Source: Pinibacter aurantiacus (lineage in GTDB: Bacteria > Bacteroidota > Bacteroidia > Chitinophagales > Chitinophagaceae). Taken from it: a DNA stretch of 64,000 nt. The DNA is taken from the NCBI RefSeq assembly GCF_019130065.1, contig NZ_JAHSPG010000003.1, positions 1 through 64,000 of the forward strand, in the 5' to 3' direction. Within the stretch, counting starts at the first letter, position 1; each line of letters starts with the position of its first letter. A program made the position numbers and the translations under genes. The notes beneath the pieces are model-generated. The model was not told where the DNA came from. It saw only the letters and a list, made by a program, of their open reading frames with translations, and did no database searches. Shown piece after piece: positions 1 through 8,524 of the stretch.

Positions 1-62
1 TATTTACAAGCCGCCTAAAAACATTTTTTGGCAGTTTATGAGTCTTAGAATACACAAAGGTG

Positions 63-114
63 GCGCAAAGAAAACGAAGGGTTACGGCTTATGCAATCTT
101 TGTTTTCTTTGCGC
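63..114. repeat. Inverted repeat, 13-bp perfect arms
   Basis: Positions 63-75 (GCGCAAAGAAAAC) pair perfectly with 102-114 across a 26-bp spacer. The stretch 1-206 holds no credible gene; a 67-residue open frame here is built from repeat words. Just after the hairpin lies a CTTTGCG-like word run. The element lies beyond the 3' end of the methyltransferase gene that ends at 207. Confidence 0.7.
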
Positions 115-162
115 ATACTTCGCGCTCTTTGCGGTTAAAAAGTATGCTTGCGTAGCTAAAAA

Positions 163-201
163 AATCAGTGCAAATCTGCTCAATCTGCGTCATCTGTGTG
201 C
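163..201. repeat. 39-bp dispersed repeat, copy 1 (AATCTGCGTCATCTG type)
   Basis: This 39-bp segment matches the reverse complement of 26761-26799 at most positions; the shared core is AATCTGCGTCATCTG. It is built of ~10-nt words ending in CTG. It lies a few bases from the methyltransferase stop codon at 207. Confidence 0.7.
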
Positions 202-206
202 CTTCT

Positions 207-1004
207 CTAAAATCGAATTACAAAATCTTGCTTCTTCTTAAAGTCTTTTCTGAAGAATACCAATCCGATGAAGAATAGATCGATGGTGTATTGAACTGCT
301 TCGTGTTTTTTGATTTCTTCCCAGGCTTCTTCCATTTCCTGGCTCCAGTGGATGTCGTCGAAGATTAAAATGGAGTGATCGTTTACTTTTTGCAAAAATG
401 CATTAAAGTAATCGAGTGTTGGTTTTTTGCGATGATTGCCGTCGATAAATGCAAGATCAACTTTTTGTAGTGTTGCTAAAGTAGATGAAAGGGTTTCATC
501 GAAGTTGCCCGTTACAACCTGCACATTTTGAAAACCCAGCAAGCGAAAATTCTCCTTTGCTTTCTGCGCTACTGCCGCCGCGCCTTCCATGGTAAGAACA
601 GAAGATTTTGCATTGCCGCTGGCAAGATAAGATGTTGACATACCCAGCGAAGTGCCCAACTCTACTATGTTTTGCGGCTGATAATAATTAACTATGCGAA
701 ACAACAATTGCCCCAGCTTTGCAGACTTAGCGGCAAGCTTTGCAATATTACCAATGCTGCGTTGTTTCTTGTTATCCTTTACTGATCCTGCTCCAAAATC
801 TTCTACTTCGATTACATTATGATCGTTTAACAATTTTGTTCTTAAAGCCTCGATCTTTTCAAAAGAATAATACTGCCGTTTGTCATTGAGCACGTTTATC
901 ACAAAATCAAAAACAAAAGGAGAATGAATGCCATGCCCCTTTCCATTAAGCGCTGTAACGTAATACCCGAGATATTTTTGAGCCAGTTTGAATTTACTAT
1001 ACAT
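207..1004 (-). CDS. Class I SAM-dependent methyltransferase (O-methyltransferase-like)
   Basis: The 265-residue product has the Rossmann-type SAM-binding motif I (IVELGTSLGMSTSYLA, about residues 113-128), an acidic strand FIDGNH (186-191) and a late FDDIHWS motif (215-221). This is the pattern of class I O-methyltransferase-like enzymes (Methyltransf_24 type). The substrate cannot be read from the sequence. No signal peptide is seen, so it is probably cytoplasmic. The ATG at 1004 is the only sensible start. An array of heptanucleotides begins 3 bp upstream of it, so there is no recognisable Shine-Dalgarno. It is the last gene of a minus-strand row after thyA and folA, but repeats separate them, so an operon is unproven. 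Family call is good; function is open. Confidence 0.85.
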   Translation of the reverse strand: MYSKFKLAQKYLGYYVTALNGKGHGIHSPFVFDFVINVLNDKRQYYSFEKIEALRTKLLNDHNVIEVEDFGAGSVKDNKKQRSIGNIAKLAAKSAKLGQLLFRIVNYYQPQNIVELGTSLGMSTSYLASGNAKSSVLTMEGAAAVAQKAKENFRLLGFQNVQVVTGNFDETLSSTLATLQKVDLAFIDGNHRKKPTLDYFNAFLQKVNDHSILIFDDIHWSQEMEEAWEEIKKHEAVQYTIDLFFIGLVFFRKDFKKKQDFVIRF

Positions 1005-1006
1005 GA

Positions 1007-1055
1007 GAAAGTTGAGAGTTGAGAGTTGAAAGTTGAAAGTTGAAAGTTGAGAGTT
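1007..1055. repeat. Heptad array GARAGTT x7 abutting a start codon
   Basis: Seven consecutive 7-nt units, GAAAGTT or GAGAGTT, run from 1007 to 1055. The array ends 2 bp from the ATG (1002-1004) of the minus-strand methyltransferase gene. On the mRNA this gives an AACUUUC/AACUCUC-rich leader right before AUG. No inverted partner of the same word is seen in this spacer. Confidence 0.8.
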
Positions 1056-1108
1056 ATATGTCTTACCCCTTCAACTACACCACATTATATAACTAATGCT
1101 ACACCGAT

Positions 1109-1135
1109 TAATTCTTAATTATTAATTATTAATTA
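1109..1135. repeat. Heptad array of the TTAATTAT type containing the folA stop
   Basis: An AT-rich array of TTAATTC/TTAATTA words covers 1109-1135. The TAA stop of folA (complement of 1133-1135) is the last unit of the array. A near-identical array lies at 1862-1892, just 4 bp from the thyA stop. Confidence 0.7.
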
Positions 1136-1627
1136 TCGTCTCTCCCACACCTGAAAACTATACTCATACGCATGTTTATCATCAATGGGAAAATCCTGGT
1201 TCGACGTCAATTTCCATTCGCTGGTATTGATCTCTGGAAAGAACGCATCAGCATCGTTGAAAGATGCGTGAACGCGGGTGATATAAATCTTGTTTGCCAT
1301 CGGCAACATTTCTTTGTATATCTGTGCGCCGCCAATTACAAATACTTCTTTTGAATCGGTTCCTTCAGCAGCTTTCAACGCATCCTGTATATTCCTGACA
1401 ACAATGGCGTCATCTGCTTTCCAGTCGTCCTGGCGCGTGATCACAATGTTTTTCCTTCCGTTAAGCGCTTTGCCAAGGGATTCAAAAGTTTTACGACCCA
1501 TTATGCACGGCATCGCCCATGTTATGTTCTTAAAAAACTTTGTATCATTTGGCAATCGCCAAAGCAATTCATTGTTCTTACCTATTGCATTGTTCTCTGA
1601 AGCTGCTACGACAAAAGAAATGATCAT
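1133..1627 (-). CDS. folA: Dihydrofolate reductase
   Basis: FolA reduces dihydrofolate to tetrahydrofolate with NADPH, recycling the dihydrofolate made by thymidylate synthase, which is encoded directly upstream (thyA). The 164-residue length is normal. Family marks are the LLWRLPND segment with the substrate-binding Asp at 28, MGRKTFES at 43-50, and the nucleotide-binding VIGGAQIY at 97-104. The ATG at 1627 gives the standard N-terminus (MIISFVVAAS). About 270 bp of repeats separate it from thyA, so the two may be independently transcribed even though the order thyA-folA is a common one. The stop codon lies inside a repeat array. Confidence 0.97.
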   Translation of the reverse strand: MIISFVVAASENNAIGKNNELLWRLPNDTKFFKNITWAMPCIMGRKTFESLGKALNGRKNIVITRQDDWKADDAIVVRNIQDALKAAEGTDSKEVFVIGGAQIYKEMLPMANKIYITRVHASFNDADAFFPEINTSEWKLTSNQDFPIDDKHAYEYSFQVWERR

Positions 1628-1636
1628 GTAATTAAT

Positions 1637-1892
1637 TTGAAAATTTGGGAATTTGAAAATTTGATAATGGAGAGAATGGAACGCCCACCTGAATGACTTT
1701 AGTCGGGCAGGCTGATTTTCATGATTGTCATGATTTGTTATGATTTACGATTTTGAGATTTGATGCACTCAAAGTATGTCAATCATGTGTTCCAACGTCA
1801 CACAAAATGCATTCTTAATTCTTAATTCCTAATTCTTAATTTAAACGCCTTCGCGATACCCCTATTAATTCTTAATTATTAATTATTAATTG
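1637..1892. repeat. Composite block of five repeat types between thyA and folA
   Basis: This spacer is almost entirely repeats. It holds an octad arm (NNATTTGA units, about 1640-1668), a 43-bp element at 1678-1720 whose reverse complement recurs at 18300-18342 with 3 differences, a single arm of the CATGATTGTCATGAT family (about 1711-1745), and two TAATTCY arrays (about 1814-1842 and 1862-1892). The last array ends 4 bp from the thyA stop codon. No coding potential is seen. Confidence 0.75.
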
Positions 1893-1896
1893 CTCT

Positions 1897-2691
1897 CTAA
1901 ACCGCAACAGGCGCCTTAATCGCCGGATGGCTCTGATAATTTTCCAATGTAAAATCTTCAAACTTAAAATCGAAGATGTCTTTTACTTCCGGATTGAGTT
2001 TCATTGTTGGCAATGGAAACGGTGTTCTTGTTAGTTGCAGTTTGGCTTGCTCAATGTGATTACTGTATAAATGAACATCGCCAAAAGTGTGTACGAAATC
2101 GCCTGCCTCCAGTCCGCAAACCTGCGCCATCATCATTGTTAGCAATGCATACGAGGCAATGTTAAAAGGCACACCTAAAAATACGTCTGCGCTACGTTGA
2201 TACAACTGGCAGCTTAATTTGCCGTTGGCTACGTAAAACTGGAACAACGAGTGGCATGGCATTAGTGCCATTTCGGGAAGTTCTGCTACGTTCCAAGCGC
2301 TCACTATCATGCGGCGGCTATCGGGATTGTTTTTTATCTGTTTTACAACATCGCTGATCTGGTCGATCGTTTTGCCATCGGCGCCTTCCCAGCTGCGCCA
2401 TTGTTTGCCGTACACCGGACCAAGCTCTCCATTTGCATCGGCCCATTCGTTCCAAATGCTTACGCCATGTTCTTTTAGATATGCGATGTTGGTTTCTCCT
2501 CTCAGGAACCAAAGCAGCTCATAAATGATGCTTTTTAAATGCAATTTCTTAGTGGTTACCAAAGGAAAGCCCTCCGACAAATCGAAGCGCATCTGGTATC
2601 CAAAACAACTGGCGGTACCCGTACCGGTTCTGTCGGTTTTAGAAGCACCATTGTCCATTATATGCTGAAGAAGCTGAAGGTATTGTTGCAT
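1897..2691 (-). CDS. thyA: Thymidylate synthase
   Basis: ThyA methylates dUMP to dTMP using methylene-tetrahydrofolate and yields dihydrofolate for FolA. The protein has 264 residues, the same length as the E. coli enzyme. The catalytic Cys is at 146 ([11 protein letters not shown]). The dUMP phosphate-binding Arg21 and the RR pair 126-127 are present, as are Asp169, GVPFNIASY (173-181) and the HLYSNH segment near 207-212. Every catalytic residue I can place is intact. ssb lies 190 bp upstream on the same strand. The intergenic space 2692-2880 shows no repeat pairs and no clear regulatory site. Confidence 0.98.
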   Translation of the reverse strand: MQQYLQLLQHIMDNGASKTDRTGTGTASCFGYQMRFDLSEGFPLVTTKKLHLKSIIYELLWFLRGETNIAYLKEHGVSIWNEWADANGELGPVYGKQWRSWEGADGKTIDQISDVVKQIKNNPDSRRMIVSAWNVAELPEMALMPCHSLFQFYVANGKLSCQLYQRSADVFLGVPFNIASYALLTMMMAQVCGLEAGDFVHTFGDVHLYSNHIEQAKLQLTRTPFPLPTMKLNPEVKDIFDFKFEDFTLENYQSHPAIKAPVAV

Positions 2692-2880
2692 GCCTGCAAA
2701 TTACCTCTTAATTGGAAAATGGCACAATTGAAAAATGGAGGTGGGGAAAAGGCGGGGAAAAGCGTTGACGCAGATACGCCACGCGCAATGCCGGCTGGGA
2801 TAACCGTCAAAAAAAACGCAGACACGCGGCTCTAATTGGCTAAGCTGCATATCTGCGCTGAGAAAAGAAAAAAGATTTTC

Positions 2881-3324
2881 TTAGAATGGCAAGTCGTCAA
2901 CAGGTTCTGAAACCGCTGGTCCGCTTTGTGGTTGGCTATAACCACCGCCGCTGTTACCACTATAGGTGTTGCCAGCTGCCGGAGAACTATAGTCGCCAGG
3001 ACCCGCAGCTTTTTGACCCAATAGTTGTACACTTTGTACGCGTAATGTAAGTGACGCGCCGGTGCTACCATCGTTTTTTGGATAAGTACGCACTTCAGGA
3101 GTACCTTCTACATAAACCTGTGTGCCTTTTTTCAGATAAGGTGCTACGGCTGTTCTATCGCTCCAGTAAGCGCAATCTACCCAAATGGTTTTTTCTTGCT
3201 GATTACCTTGTGCATCACGGAATTTTTCAGTGTGTGCAACATTGAAGTTCATTACACTTTTTCCGTTTACAGTGTTGGTAACACAATCCTTACCGAGGTT
3301 TCCGATAACTTGTAGCTTAATCAT
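2881..3324 (-). CDS. ssb: Single-stranded DNA-binding protein
   Basis: The 147-residue protein opens with MIKLQVIGNLGKDCVTNTVNGK, the start of an OB fold typical of bacterial SSB. The central part contains EKTIWVDCAYW and the AxY/GTQVYVEGTPEVRTY strand. A Gly/Ser/Gln-rich linker follows, and the acidic tail ends in DDLPF, the tip that docks partner proteins of replication and repair. It coats single-stranded DNA as a tetramer in the known family. Upstream lies a 34-bp perfect inverted repeat that fills the space to the next gene, so its promoter must sit close to the start or within that element. Confidence 0.97.
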   Translation of the reverse strand: MIKLQVIGNLGKDCVTNTVNGKSVMNFNVAHTEKFRDAQGNQQEKTIWVDCAYWSDRTAVAPYLKKGTQVYVEGTPEVRTYPKNDGSTGASLTLRVQSVQLLGQKAAGPGDYSSPAAGNTYSGNSGGGYSQPQSGPAVSEPVDDLPF

Positions 3325-3380
3325 AACTCAAAAATTTAGCTTCGTAATTAAATTAGTTTAAGCGAGCAATTTAGAGAGAA

Positions 3381-3584
3381 AATTTGAAAATTTGAGGATT
3401 TGAAAATTTGAAAATTGCGTTGCTGACGGCTTATTTTTCCCCATTATATTACCATTTCAAGATTTTTGAAGCCGCAGCTTGATTCACATAGCATTATCCC
3501 ACTTTTCAATACATTATGTAACAAAAAAATGGAAGATGTTACACCTTCCATTTTCAAATTTTCAAATCCTCAAATTTTCAAATT
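3381..3584. repeat. Long inverted repeat, 34-bp perfect arms (octad family)
   Basis: The left arm 3381-3414 and right arm 3551-3584 are exact reverse complements (34 of 34), built of 8-nt units AAATTTGA/GGATTTGA. The spacer is 136 bp and has no gene. The right arm overlaps the stop codon of the binding-protein gene (3583-3585). The element lies between that gene's end and the ssb start. Confidence 0.9.
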
Positions 3585-4752
3585 AGTACACAGCTTTCAC
3601 TACGCCGGCCGTCTTTTTCACAAAATACAGCTTGTGGTTTTCGAAGTACTCGAGCTGCTGTGTTTGCATGTTGAGAATGGTCGGTTGAATGTCGAAGTCG
3701 GTGAATACTTTGAACTTTTTGTCGCCGATATTAGAGTCGATATTCTTTCCGTAAGTATTTAACAAGAGACCGAAATGCATGAACGTTTCATAACCGCGGA
3801 AAACCATGTCACTTGGCCTCGAGTAAAAATTAGTTTTAAAATAGTTGTTGATGCTTGTGCTAACGGCATCTACTTTGGCATTGTAGAACGGAGTGGAATA
3901 AAAAATATCAAGGCTGTATTTTTCCAGATCCTTCATTCCATCCCAGGTGGGCATGCCCATTACCTGCAGCGGATATGTTTTTGAAAGTGCAGACAATTGC
4001 GTACAAAGATTTGCGGCAAAGTCTTCATCCAGGCTACCGGCAACACAAACCGATTGTCTTGTGCTGTCAAGGAAAGGGACTAAGTCATCTGCTGTAAAGC
4101 CCGCTTCAAGGTTTACATATTTCAATTTCAATTTTACCGAAGCGGTGTTGGCTGCTATTTCATCGAAATATCCTTTTAAGCGATCTTCCTGTTCTCCTTT
4201 TTGGCGAAAAACGATTACAGGAGATGTGCCGTAATTTTTCTGCAAAAATTTATAAATACCGAAGCAGTGCGTACGCAATGTTGAGTTCAATAAAACAAAA
4301 TATGGATTATTGGTAATGTTACCGTCGTTGGGGAAGTTAGGATTGACAAAAGGGATCTTTTTGCGCAGCGCTATTTCCGCCAGCATTTTCATTTCTGTGC
4401 TTGATGTGTGGCCAATAATGAGATCCACATTATCAAACTCCGGAAGTTGTGTTATTTCAAAAATTGATTTATTGGAGCGGGTGTCATATACCTGCACGTC
4501 CAGAGCAAGGTTTAGCTTCCTCATGGAATCGATGGCCAGTTGAACGCCTTCGTAAAATTCCAAACCGGGATTGAGGAATTTGGGAAACTGTTTTCCGTAG
4601 CGGTAATTGTTAGTAGCATCAAATGCCGAGTCCAAATAGAGGGGCAAAAAGATAGCGACGGTGCTTCGTTTCGTGGTATCGGATGGTGTAAAACAAAATG
4701 CATTTTTTCCAAACGAACATAAGAGAACAAAAACAATAAGAAGTTTTTTCAT
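3583..4752 (-). CDS. Periplasmic binding protein, type 1 fold (LivJ-like)
   Basis: The 389-residue product begins with a signal peptide (MKKLLIVFVLLCSFGKNAFC, about residues 1-20). The mature part resembles branched-chain amino acid type substrate-binding proteins: a first strand TVAIFLPLYL, then DLIIGHTSSTEMKMLAEIA and KKIPFVNPNFPNDG, the usual pattern of the type 1 periplasmic-binding fold. In Bacteroidota this fold often follows LysM domains; none is present here. No permease or ATPase genes are adjacent, so transport is not supported and a cell-envelope sensing role is equally possible. The ligand is unknown. The stop codon lies in the right arm of a long inverted repeat. Confidence 0.75.
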   Translation of the reverse strand: MKKLLIVFVLLCSFGKNAFCFTPSDTTKRSTVAIFLPLYLDSAFDATNNYRYGKQFPKFLNPGLEFYEGVQLAIDSMRKLNLALDVQVYDTRSNKSIFEITQLPEFDNVDLIIGHTSSTEMKMLAEIALRKKIPFVNPNFPNDGNITNNPYFVLLNSTLRTHCFGIYKFLQKNYGTSPVIVFRQKGEQEDRLKGYFDEIAANTASVKLKLKYVNLEAGFTADDLVPFLDSTRQSVCVAGSLDEDFAANLCTQLSALSKTYPLQVMGMPTWDGMKDLEKYSLDIFYSTPFYNAKVDAVSTSINNYFKTNFYSRPSDMVFRGYETFMHFGLLLNTYGKNIDSNIGDKKFKVFTDFDIQPTILNMQTQQLEYFENHKLYFVKKTAGVVKAVY

Positions 4753-4904
4753 TGGAAATAATTATAAATAAAAACGTGAGTTGTTAATAACGGTCGTATG
4801 GCACATTGTTACCAGTACTCTTTCTATTAACAACTCACGCGAATAAACGAAAATTTTACCTCACCCCCAACCCCTCTCCCGAGGGAGAGGGGCGAGAAAT
4901 AGTC

Positions 4905-6446
4905 TTATTCCCACTCAATAGTTGCCGGTGGTTTACTACTGATATCGTATACTACCCTGTTTATACCCCTTACGTTATTGATAATTTCATTCGAAATGTG
5001 TGCCAGAAAATCATAAGGCAGGTGCGCCCAGTCTGCAGTCATACCGTCTACTGACGTTACGGCTCTTAGTGCCAAAGTGTATTCGTAAGTTCTTTCGTCG
5101 CCCATTACACCTACGCTTTTTACCGGAAGCAAAATAGCGCCTGCCTGCCAAATGCTGTTATACAAATTATGTTCTCTCAAACCATTTATATAAACGTGAT
5201 CTGCATCTTGCAAAAGTTGAACTTTTTCTTCGGTCACTTCTCCCAAAATACGGATGGCTAAACCCGGGCCAGGGAAAGGATGGCGTCCCAACATTTCGTC
5301 TGGAATACCCAATTCTTTACCCACACGTCTTACTTCATCTTTGAACAAGAAACGCAATGGCTCTACCAGCTGCATGTGCATTTTTTCCGGAAGGCCGCCT
5401 ACATTGTGGTGAGATTTGATGGTAACTGAAGGCCCATGTACAGAAATACTTTCAATAACATCCGGATAAATGGTGCCTTGACCAAGCATTTCAATGCCTT
5501 CCAGTTTGTGCGCTTCTTCCTGGAAAACGTCGATGAACAATTTACCGATCACTTTGCGTTTTGCTTCAGGATCCGTTTTGCCTTTGAACTCATCGTAAAA
5601 ACGTTGTTTTGCATCAACGCCTTTTACGTTCAAGCCTATTTTATTATAAGTATCAAGTACTTGTTGAAATTCATTTTTGCGAAGCACGCCGTTGTCAACA
5701 AAAATTCCGAAAAGGTTGCTGCCAATTGCCTTGTGAATAAGCGTTGCTGCTACAGTAGAATCTACCCCACCGCTTAGCGCCATGATCACTTTTCTGCTAC
5801 CAATCTGTTTTTTCAATTGCTCAACAGTATCGGTTACAAAGTGTGCCGGCGTCCAGTCTTGTGAGCAACCGCAAACATTTACGAGGAAGTTTTGCAGTAT
5901 CTTTTTGCCTTCGGCAGAGTGGTACACCTCAGGGTGAAATTGCAAACCGTATAGTGAATGTGTATCGTTGTTATTGTTTATTCTGCGGAAAGCCGCCACA
6001 GGAATGCTGGCTGTAGTTGCCAATACTTCAAAACCTTCCGGTAATTCTTTAATGGAATCACTGTGGCTCATCCATACCTGGCTCATGTCGCTTACGTTGT
6101 GCAGCAGCACATCATTGATGTGTTTTTGCATCATGGCGCGACCGTATTCGCGCTTGTTGCTTTTTTCAACACGACCGCCAAAAACCTTGGCAGTTAACTG
6201 TGCACCATAGCAAACGCCTAGTACAGGTACTTTTGTTATAAAGTCTGCGATGTCTACCACGGGAGCCTTTTCTTCATTTACAGAAAAAGGTGATCCTGAA
6301 AGGATTATGCCCTTAAGAGAGGCATCAACTTCAAACTTTTTGTGGTAGGGAATAATTTCGCAGTAAACATTGGCCTCACGTACGGCCCTGGCTATTAATT
6401 GTGTATATTGGGAGCCAAAATCGAGAATTAATATTTTTTCCGTCAT
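4905..6446 (-). CDS. guaA: GMP synthase (glutamine-hydrolysing)
   Basis: GuaA converts XMP to GMP with ATP and glutamine, the last step of guanine nucleotide synthesis. The 513-residue protein has an N-terminal class I glutamine amidotransferase with Cys79 in GVCYGAQ and the His171/Glu173 pair in QFHPEV. An ATP pyrophosphatase domain follows with the P-loop SGGVDST (225-231), and the C-terminal dimerisation domain ends with the conserved PPATIEWE. All active residues are intact and the length is standard. No guanine riboswitch or other leader is visible in 6447-6657. Confidence 0.98.
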   Translation of the reverse strand: MTEKILILDFGSQYTQLIARAVREANVYCEIIPYHKKFEVDASLKGIILSGSPFSVNEEKAPVVDIADFITKVPVLGVCYGAQLTAKVFGGRVEKSNKREYGRAMMQKHINDVLLHNVSDMSQVWMSHSDSIKELPEGFEVLATTASIPVAAFRRINNNNDTHSLYGLQFHPEVYHSAEGKKILQNFLVNVCGCSQDWTPAHFVTDTVEQLKKQIGSRKVIMALSGGVDSTVAATLIHKAIGSNLFGIFVDNGVLRKNEFQQVLDTYNKIGLNVKGVDAKQRFYDEFKGKTDPEAKRKVIGKLFIDVFQEEAHKLEGIEMLGQGTIYPDVIESISVHGPSVTIKSHHNVGGLPEKMHMQLVEPLRFLFKDEVRRVGKELGIPDEMLGRHPFPGPGLAIRILGEVTEEKVQLLQDADHVYINGLREHNLYNSIWQAGAILLPVKSVGVMGDERTYEYTLALRAVTSVDGMTADWAHLPYDFLAHISNEIINNVRGINRVVYDISSKPPATIEWE

Positions 6447-6493
6447 TGTGACGCGAAGGTAAAAAAGATTTGAAAAACGAGATTAGAAATTTA

Positions 6494-6590
6494 GAACGTG
6501 AACCGGGAATGGTGAAACGTGAATGTAATATACCTCGCAAACGTAGCTCGGTCATTTTCAAATCTTCAAATTTTCAAATTCCCAAATTTC
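6494..6590. repeat. Single-arm repeats in the guaA / GIN-domain divergent spacer
   Basis: Around 6507-6523 lies AATGGTGAAACGTGAAT, which recurs in reverse complement near 45005-45022. At about 6554-6590 there is an octad arm of TTTTCAAATC-type units without an equally long partner. This divergent spacer must contain the promoters of guaA and of the lipoprotein gene at 6658. Confidence 0.55.
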
Positions 6591-6657
6591 TCTTGTAACC
6601 TTAAAAGTCCGAACGTCGTCATATCTTCGATTCAATTTTTATAATAAACACAACATA

Positions 6658-7383
6658 ATGAAACACTTAGCATTCCTGTTCTTAGCTGTTCTTATTGTAG
6701 CTTCTTCCTGCAATTTCATGGGAGGCAAGCGAGTACCCGGAAACGGCAATGTAACCACTTCTGAAAAAACAGTTTCTTCTTTTACACAGGTTGAGCAAAA
6801 AGGCTCTTTTGATGTGTATGTGTCTACCGGAAGTACTTATTCGGTGAAAATTGAGGCAGAAGATAACTTGCTTCCATACATTGAAACGAATGTCAACAAT
6901 GGCAAACTGGAAATTGACACCAAGAAAGGCTTTTGGCTCCGCCCAACAAAAAGCCTGAAAGTATATGTAACTGCACCTACTTTTTCAGCCATCCGTTCTT
7001 ATGGAAGCGGCAATATTACGAGTCAAAATACAATCTATGATTCTTCTAAAATAGAATTGTCTGTTAGCGGCAGCGCAGATATTAAAGCGACTGTTGATGC
7101 TCCTGAAGTACATTCCGAAGTTACCGGAAGCGGCAATGCTGACCTGAACGGACAAACGAAAACATTCAACGGTAATGTGAGGGGCAGCGGTAACATCAAC
7201 GCATTTGACCTGAAAGCTGAAGAAGCGAAAGTGGAAATTTCCGGCAGCGGTAACGCTAATTTGTTTGCAAGTGTGAAACTGGATGTTACTGTAAACGGCA
7301 GCGGCGATGTAAGCTACAAAGGCAATGCTCCGCAAGTAAGCAGCAATATGCATGGAAGCGGCAGCTTGAAGAAGGTGGAGTAG
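6658..7383 (+). CDS. GIN-domain (DUF2807) lipoprotein
   Basis: The 241-residue protein has a lipoprotein signal ending in VASSC (Cys19) and a mature region of repeating short beta strands punctuated by GSGN/GSGS motifs. This is the pattern of the DUF2807 'head GIN domain' family, a right-handed beta-helix-like fold common in Bacteroidota. The segment EQKGSFDVYVSTG, followed by VKIEAEDNLLPYIET, is the typical start of the domain. It is probably anchored to the periplasmic or outer face of a membrane. The biochemical role is not known for the family. It is convergent with the collagen-like gene at 7539; a 29-bp inverted repeat lies between their stops. Confidence 0.85.
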   Translation: MKHLAFLFLAVLIVASSCNFMGGKRVPGNGNVTTSEKTVSSFTQVEQKGSFDVYVSTGSTYSVKIEAEDNLLPYIETNVNNGKLEIDTKKGFWLRPTKSLKVYVTAPTFSAIRSYGSGNITSQNTIYDSSKIELSVSGSADIKATVDAPEVHSEVTGSGNADLNGQTKTFNGNVRGSGNINAFDLKAEEAKVEISGSGNANLFASVKLDVTVNGSGDVSYKGNAPQVSSNMHGSGSLKKVE

Positions 7384-7395
7384 AGCACTATTAAA

Positions 7396-7530
7396 AATTT
7401 GAAGATTTGAAAATTTGAAAATGCATTTAGTGCGTTAGTCGTTATAATTATTGGCTGCGACAAAAGACTAAAACCTATGACTGACGAATGGCTAACCGGA
7501 AGCATTTTCAAATTTTCAAATCTTCAAATT
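7396..7530. repeat. Inverted repeat with 29-bp perfect arms between convergent genes
   Basis: The left arm 7396-7424 and right arm 7502-7530 are exact reverse complements (29 of 29), made of AGATTTGA/AAATTTGA octads, with a 77-bp spacer. It starts 13 bp after the stop of the GIN-domain gene and ends 9 bp before the stop of the collagen-like gene. A role as bidirectional terminator is plausible but inferred. Confidence 0.88.
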
Positions 7531-7538
7531 CTTAATTT

Positions 7539-8153
7539 TTAATTCTTAATTCCCAGATAACTTTTCACCTGCGCATAATCGTTCCAGTCTATTTTGCTCG
7601 CGCTTTGGTCCTTAACGCCTCCGGGAATCAGTACATACCTGAACTGGTAGGACTTGTTCGGATCGGGCGAAAAACTAATAGTGCTAAAGTCTTTGTTTGC
7701 CTTTACAGTAATGGTTTGTTCATAAAATGACAGACTGGCCTTTACTGAATCATCATAAAAAGGAAGTGGATATACAGTGGTGATTTCTGTGTCAGGGTTG
7801 TACTCGTTCATGTAAACTTTTATCTCACCCATGTTTAAAATATCTGAACTGAGTTTGGGTGCTGAAATTTGCGCGAAATACCCGGTAGTATCGAGTAGCG
7901 AGGGGTCGTTAGGATCTTCCACGGTGGTTGGCTGGAAGCCTACGTCGAGCCATGCGGAATAAATAACATTGGCAGCGCCGGTATCACCTTTGGCGCCTGT
8001 GGAACCATCTTTACCGTCTTTGCCATTAGCACCTGTTCCACCGGTTGCGCCAGTGGGACCAGCAGGCCCGGCCGGACCGGCATCGCCTTTCTGGCAAGAG
8101 TAAACAAATAATGAGAAGGCTAATAAAAGCCCGAAAAATGAATAACTTTTCAT
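7539..8153 (-). CDS. Collagen-like lipoprotein 1
   Basis: The 204-residue protein has a lipoprotein signal with Cys20 (FVYSC) followed by QKGD. It then carries a run of about 13 Gly-X-Y triplets, including GPAGPAGPTGATG and GKDGKDG. After the collagen-like part comes a roughly 140-residue domain ending YQFRYVLIPGG then IDWNDYAQVKSYLGIKN, shared with its neighbour at 8525-9061. Gly-X-Y runs can form triple helices that project a C-terminal head from the cell surface (family knowledge); surface exposure here is inferred. The two genes form a tandem paralogous pair 371 bp apart. Function and partner are unknown. Confidence 0.85.
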   Translation of the reverse strand: MKSYSFFGLLLAFSLFVYSCQKGDAGPAGPAGPTGATGGTGANGKDGKDGSTGAKGDTGAANVIYSAWLDVGFQPTTVEDPNDPSLLDTTGYFAQISAPKLSSDILNMGEIKVYMNEYNPDTEITTVYPLPFYDDSVKASLSFYEQTITVKANKDFSTISFSPDPNKSYQFRYVLIPGGVKDQSASKIDWNDYAQVKSYLGIKN

Positions 8154-8524
8154 AGTGGTACGATTTGGATTTTAACCAGGTTGATTTTCAATCTTCGGCC
8201 AAATTAGCTAAATATCTACCTGCTGGCAATGCCTGTAAAAAAGGATCTGCTGGCAGTTTCGCATTACCCAAACTAACAGAAAGCAATAACAGCGATGGTT
8301 TTCAATGCTAAAGCGGGAAGCTTCTTTTCAACGATCACTATATTTTCATCAAATCGAAGTAATAGCACGAGCAAAAAAGGGGTATTAACACCAATGGCGT
8401 TTTCAGTTTTTACTATCAAGTATCGTAGTATGTCGGCCCCGGCTGCAAAGCTTACTAGCATAAAACAAAAAAGGGAAGCTGTGAAAGCTTCCCCTTTTGA
8501 TATTATTGAGACTACAGTCTATTC
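8154..8524. other. 371-bp spacer between the collagen-like genes
   Basis: No gene longer than chance is visible here. The right end carries the terminator of the upstream collagen-like gene (8469-8498). The remainder should hold the promoter of the gene starting at 8153, but I found no TAnnTTTG motif with proper spacing and no copy of the TTGTCACCCA motif. Unlike most spacers in this window it contains no heptad or octad array. Confidence 0.5.
8469..8498 (-). terminator. Rho-independent terminator of collagen-like gene 2
   Basis: GGGAAGCT (8473-8480) pairs with AGCTTCCC (8486-8493) around a 5-nt loop. On the minus strand the stem is followed by a run of T. It lies 30-50 bp past the stop of the gene ending at 8525. 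Confidence 0.85.

Noticed and set aside
38-241. 67-residue open frame on the plus strand
   Set aside because: It is translated repeat words (CTTTGCG and AATCTGCG types) and overlaps the methyltransferase gene end; no family resemblance.
6447-6657. Guanine riboswitch before guaA
   Set aside because: No purine riboswitch core or paired loops could be seen in the leader.
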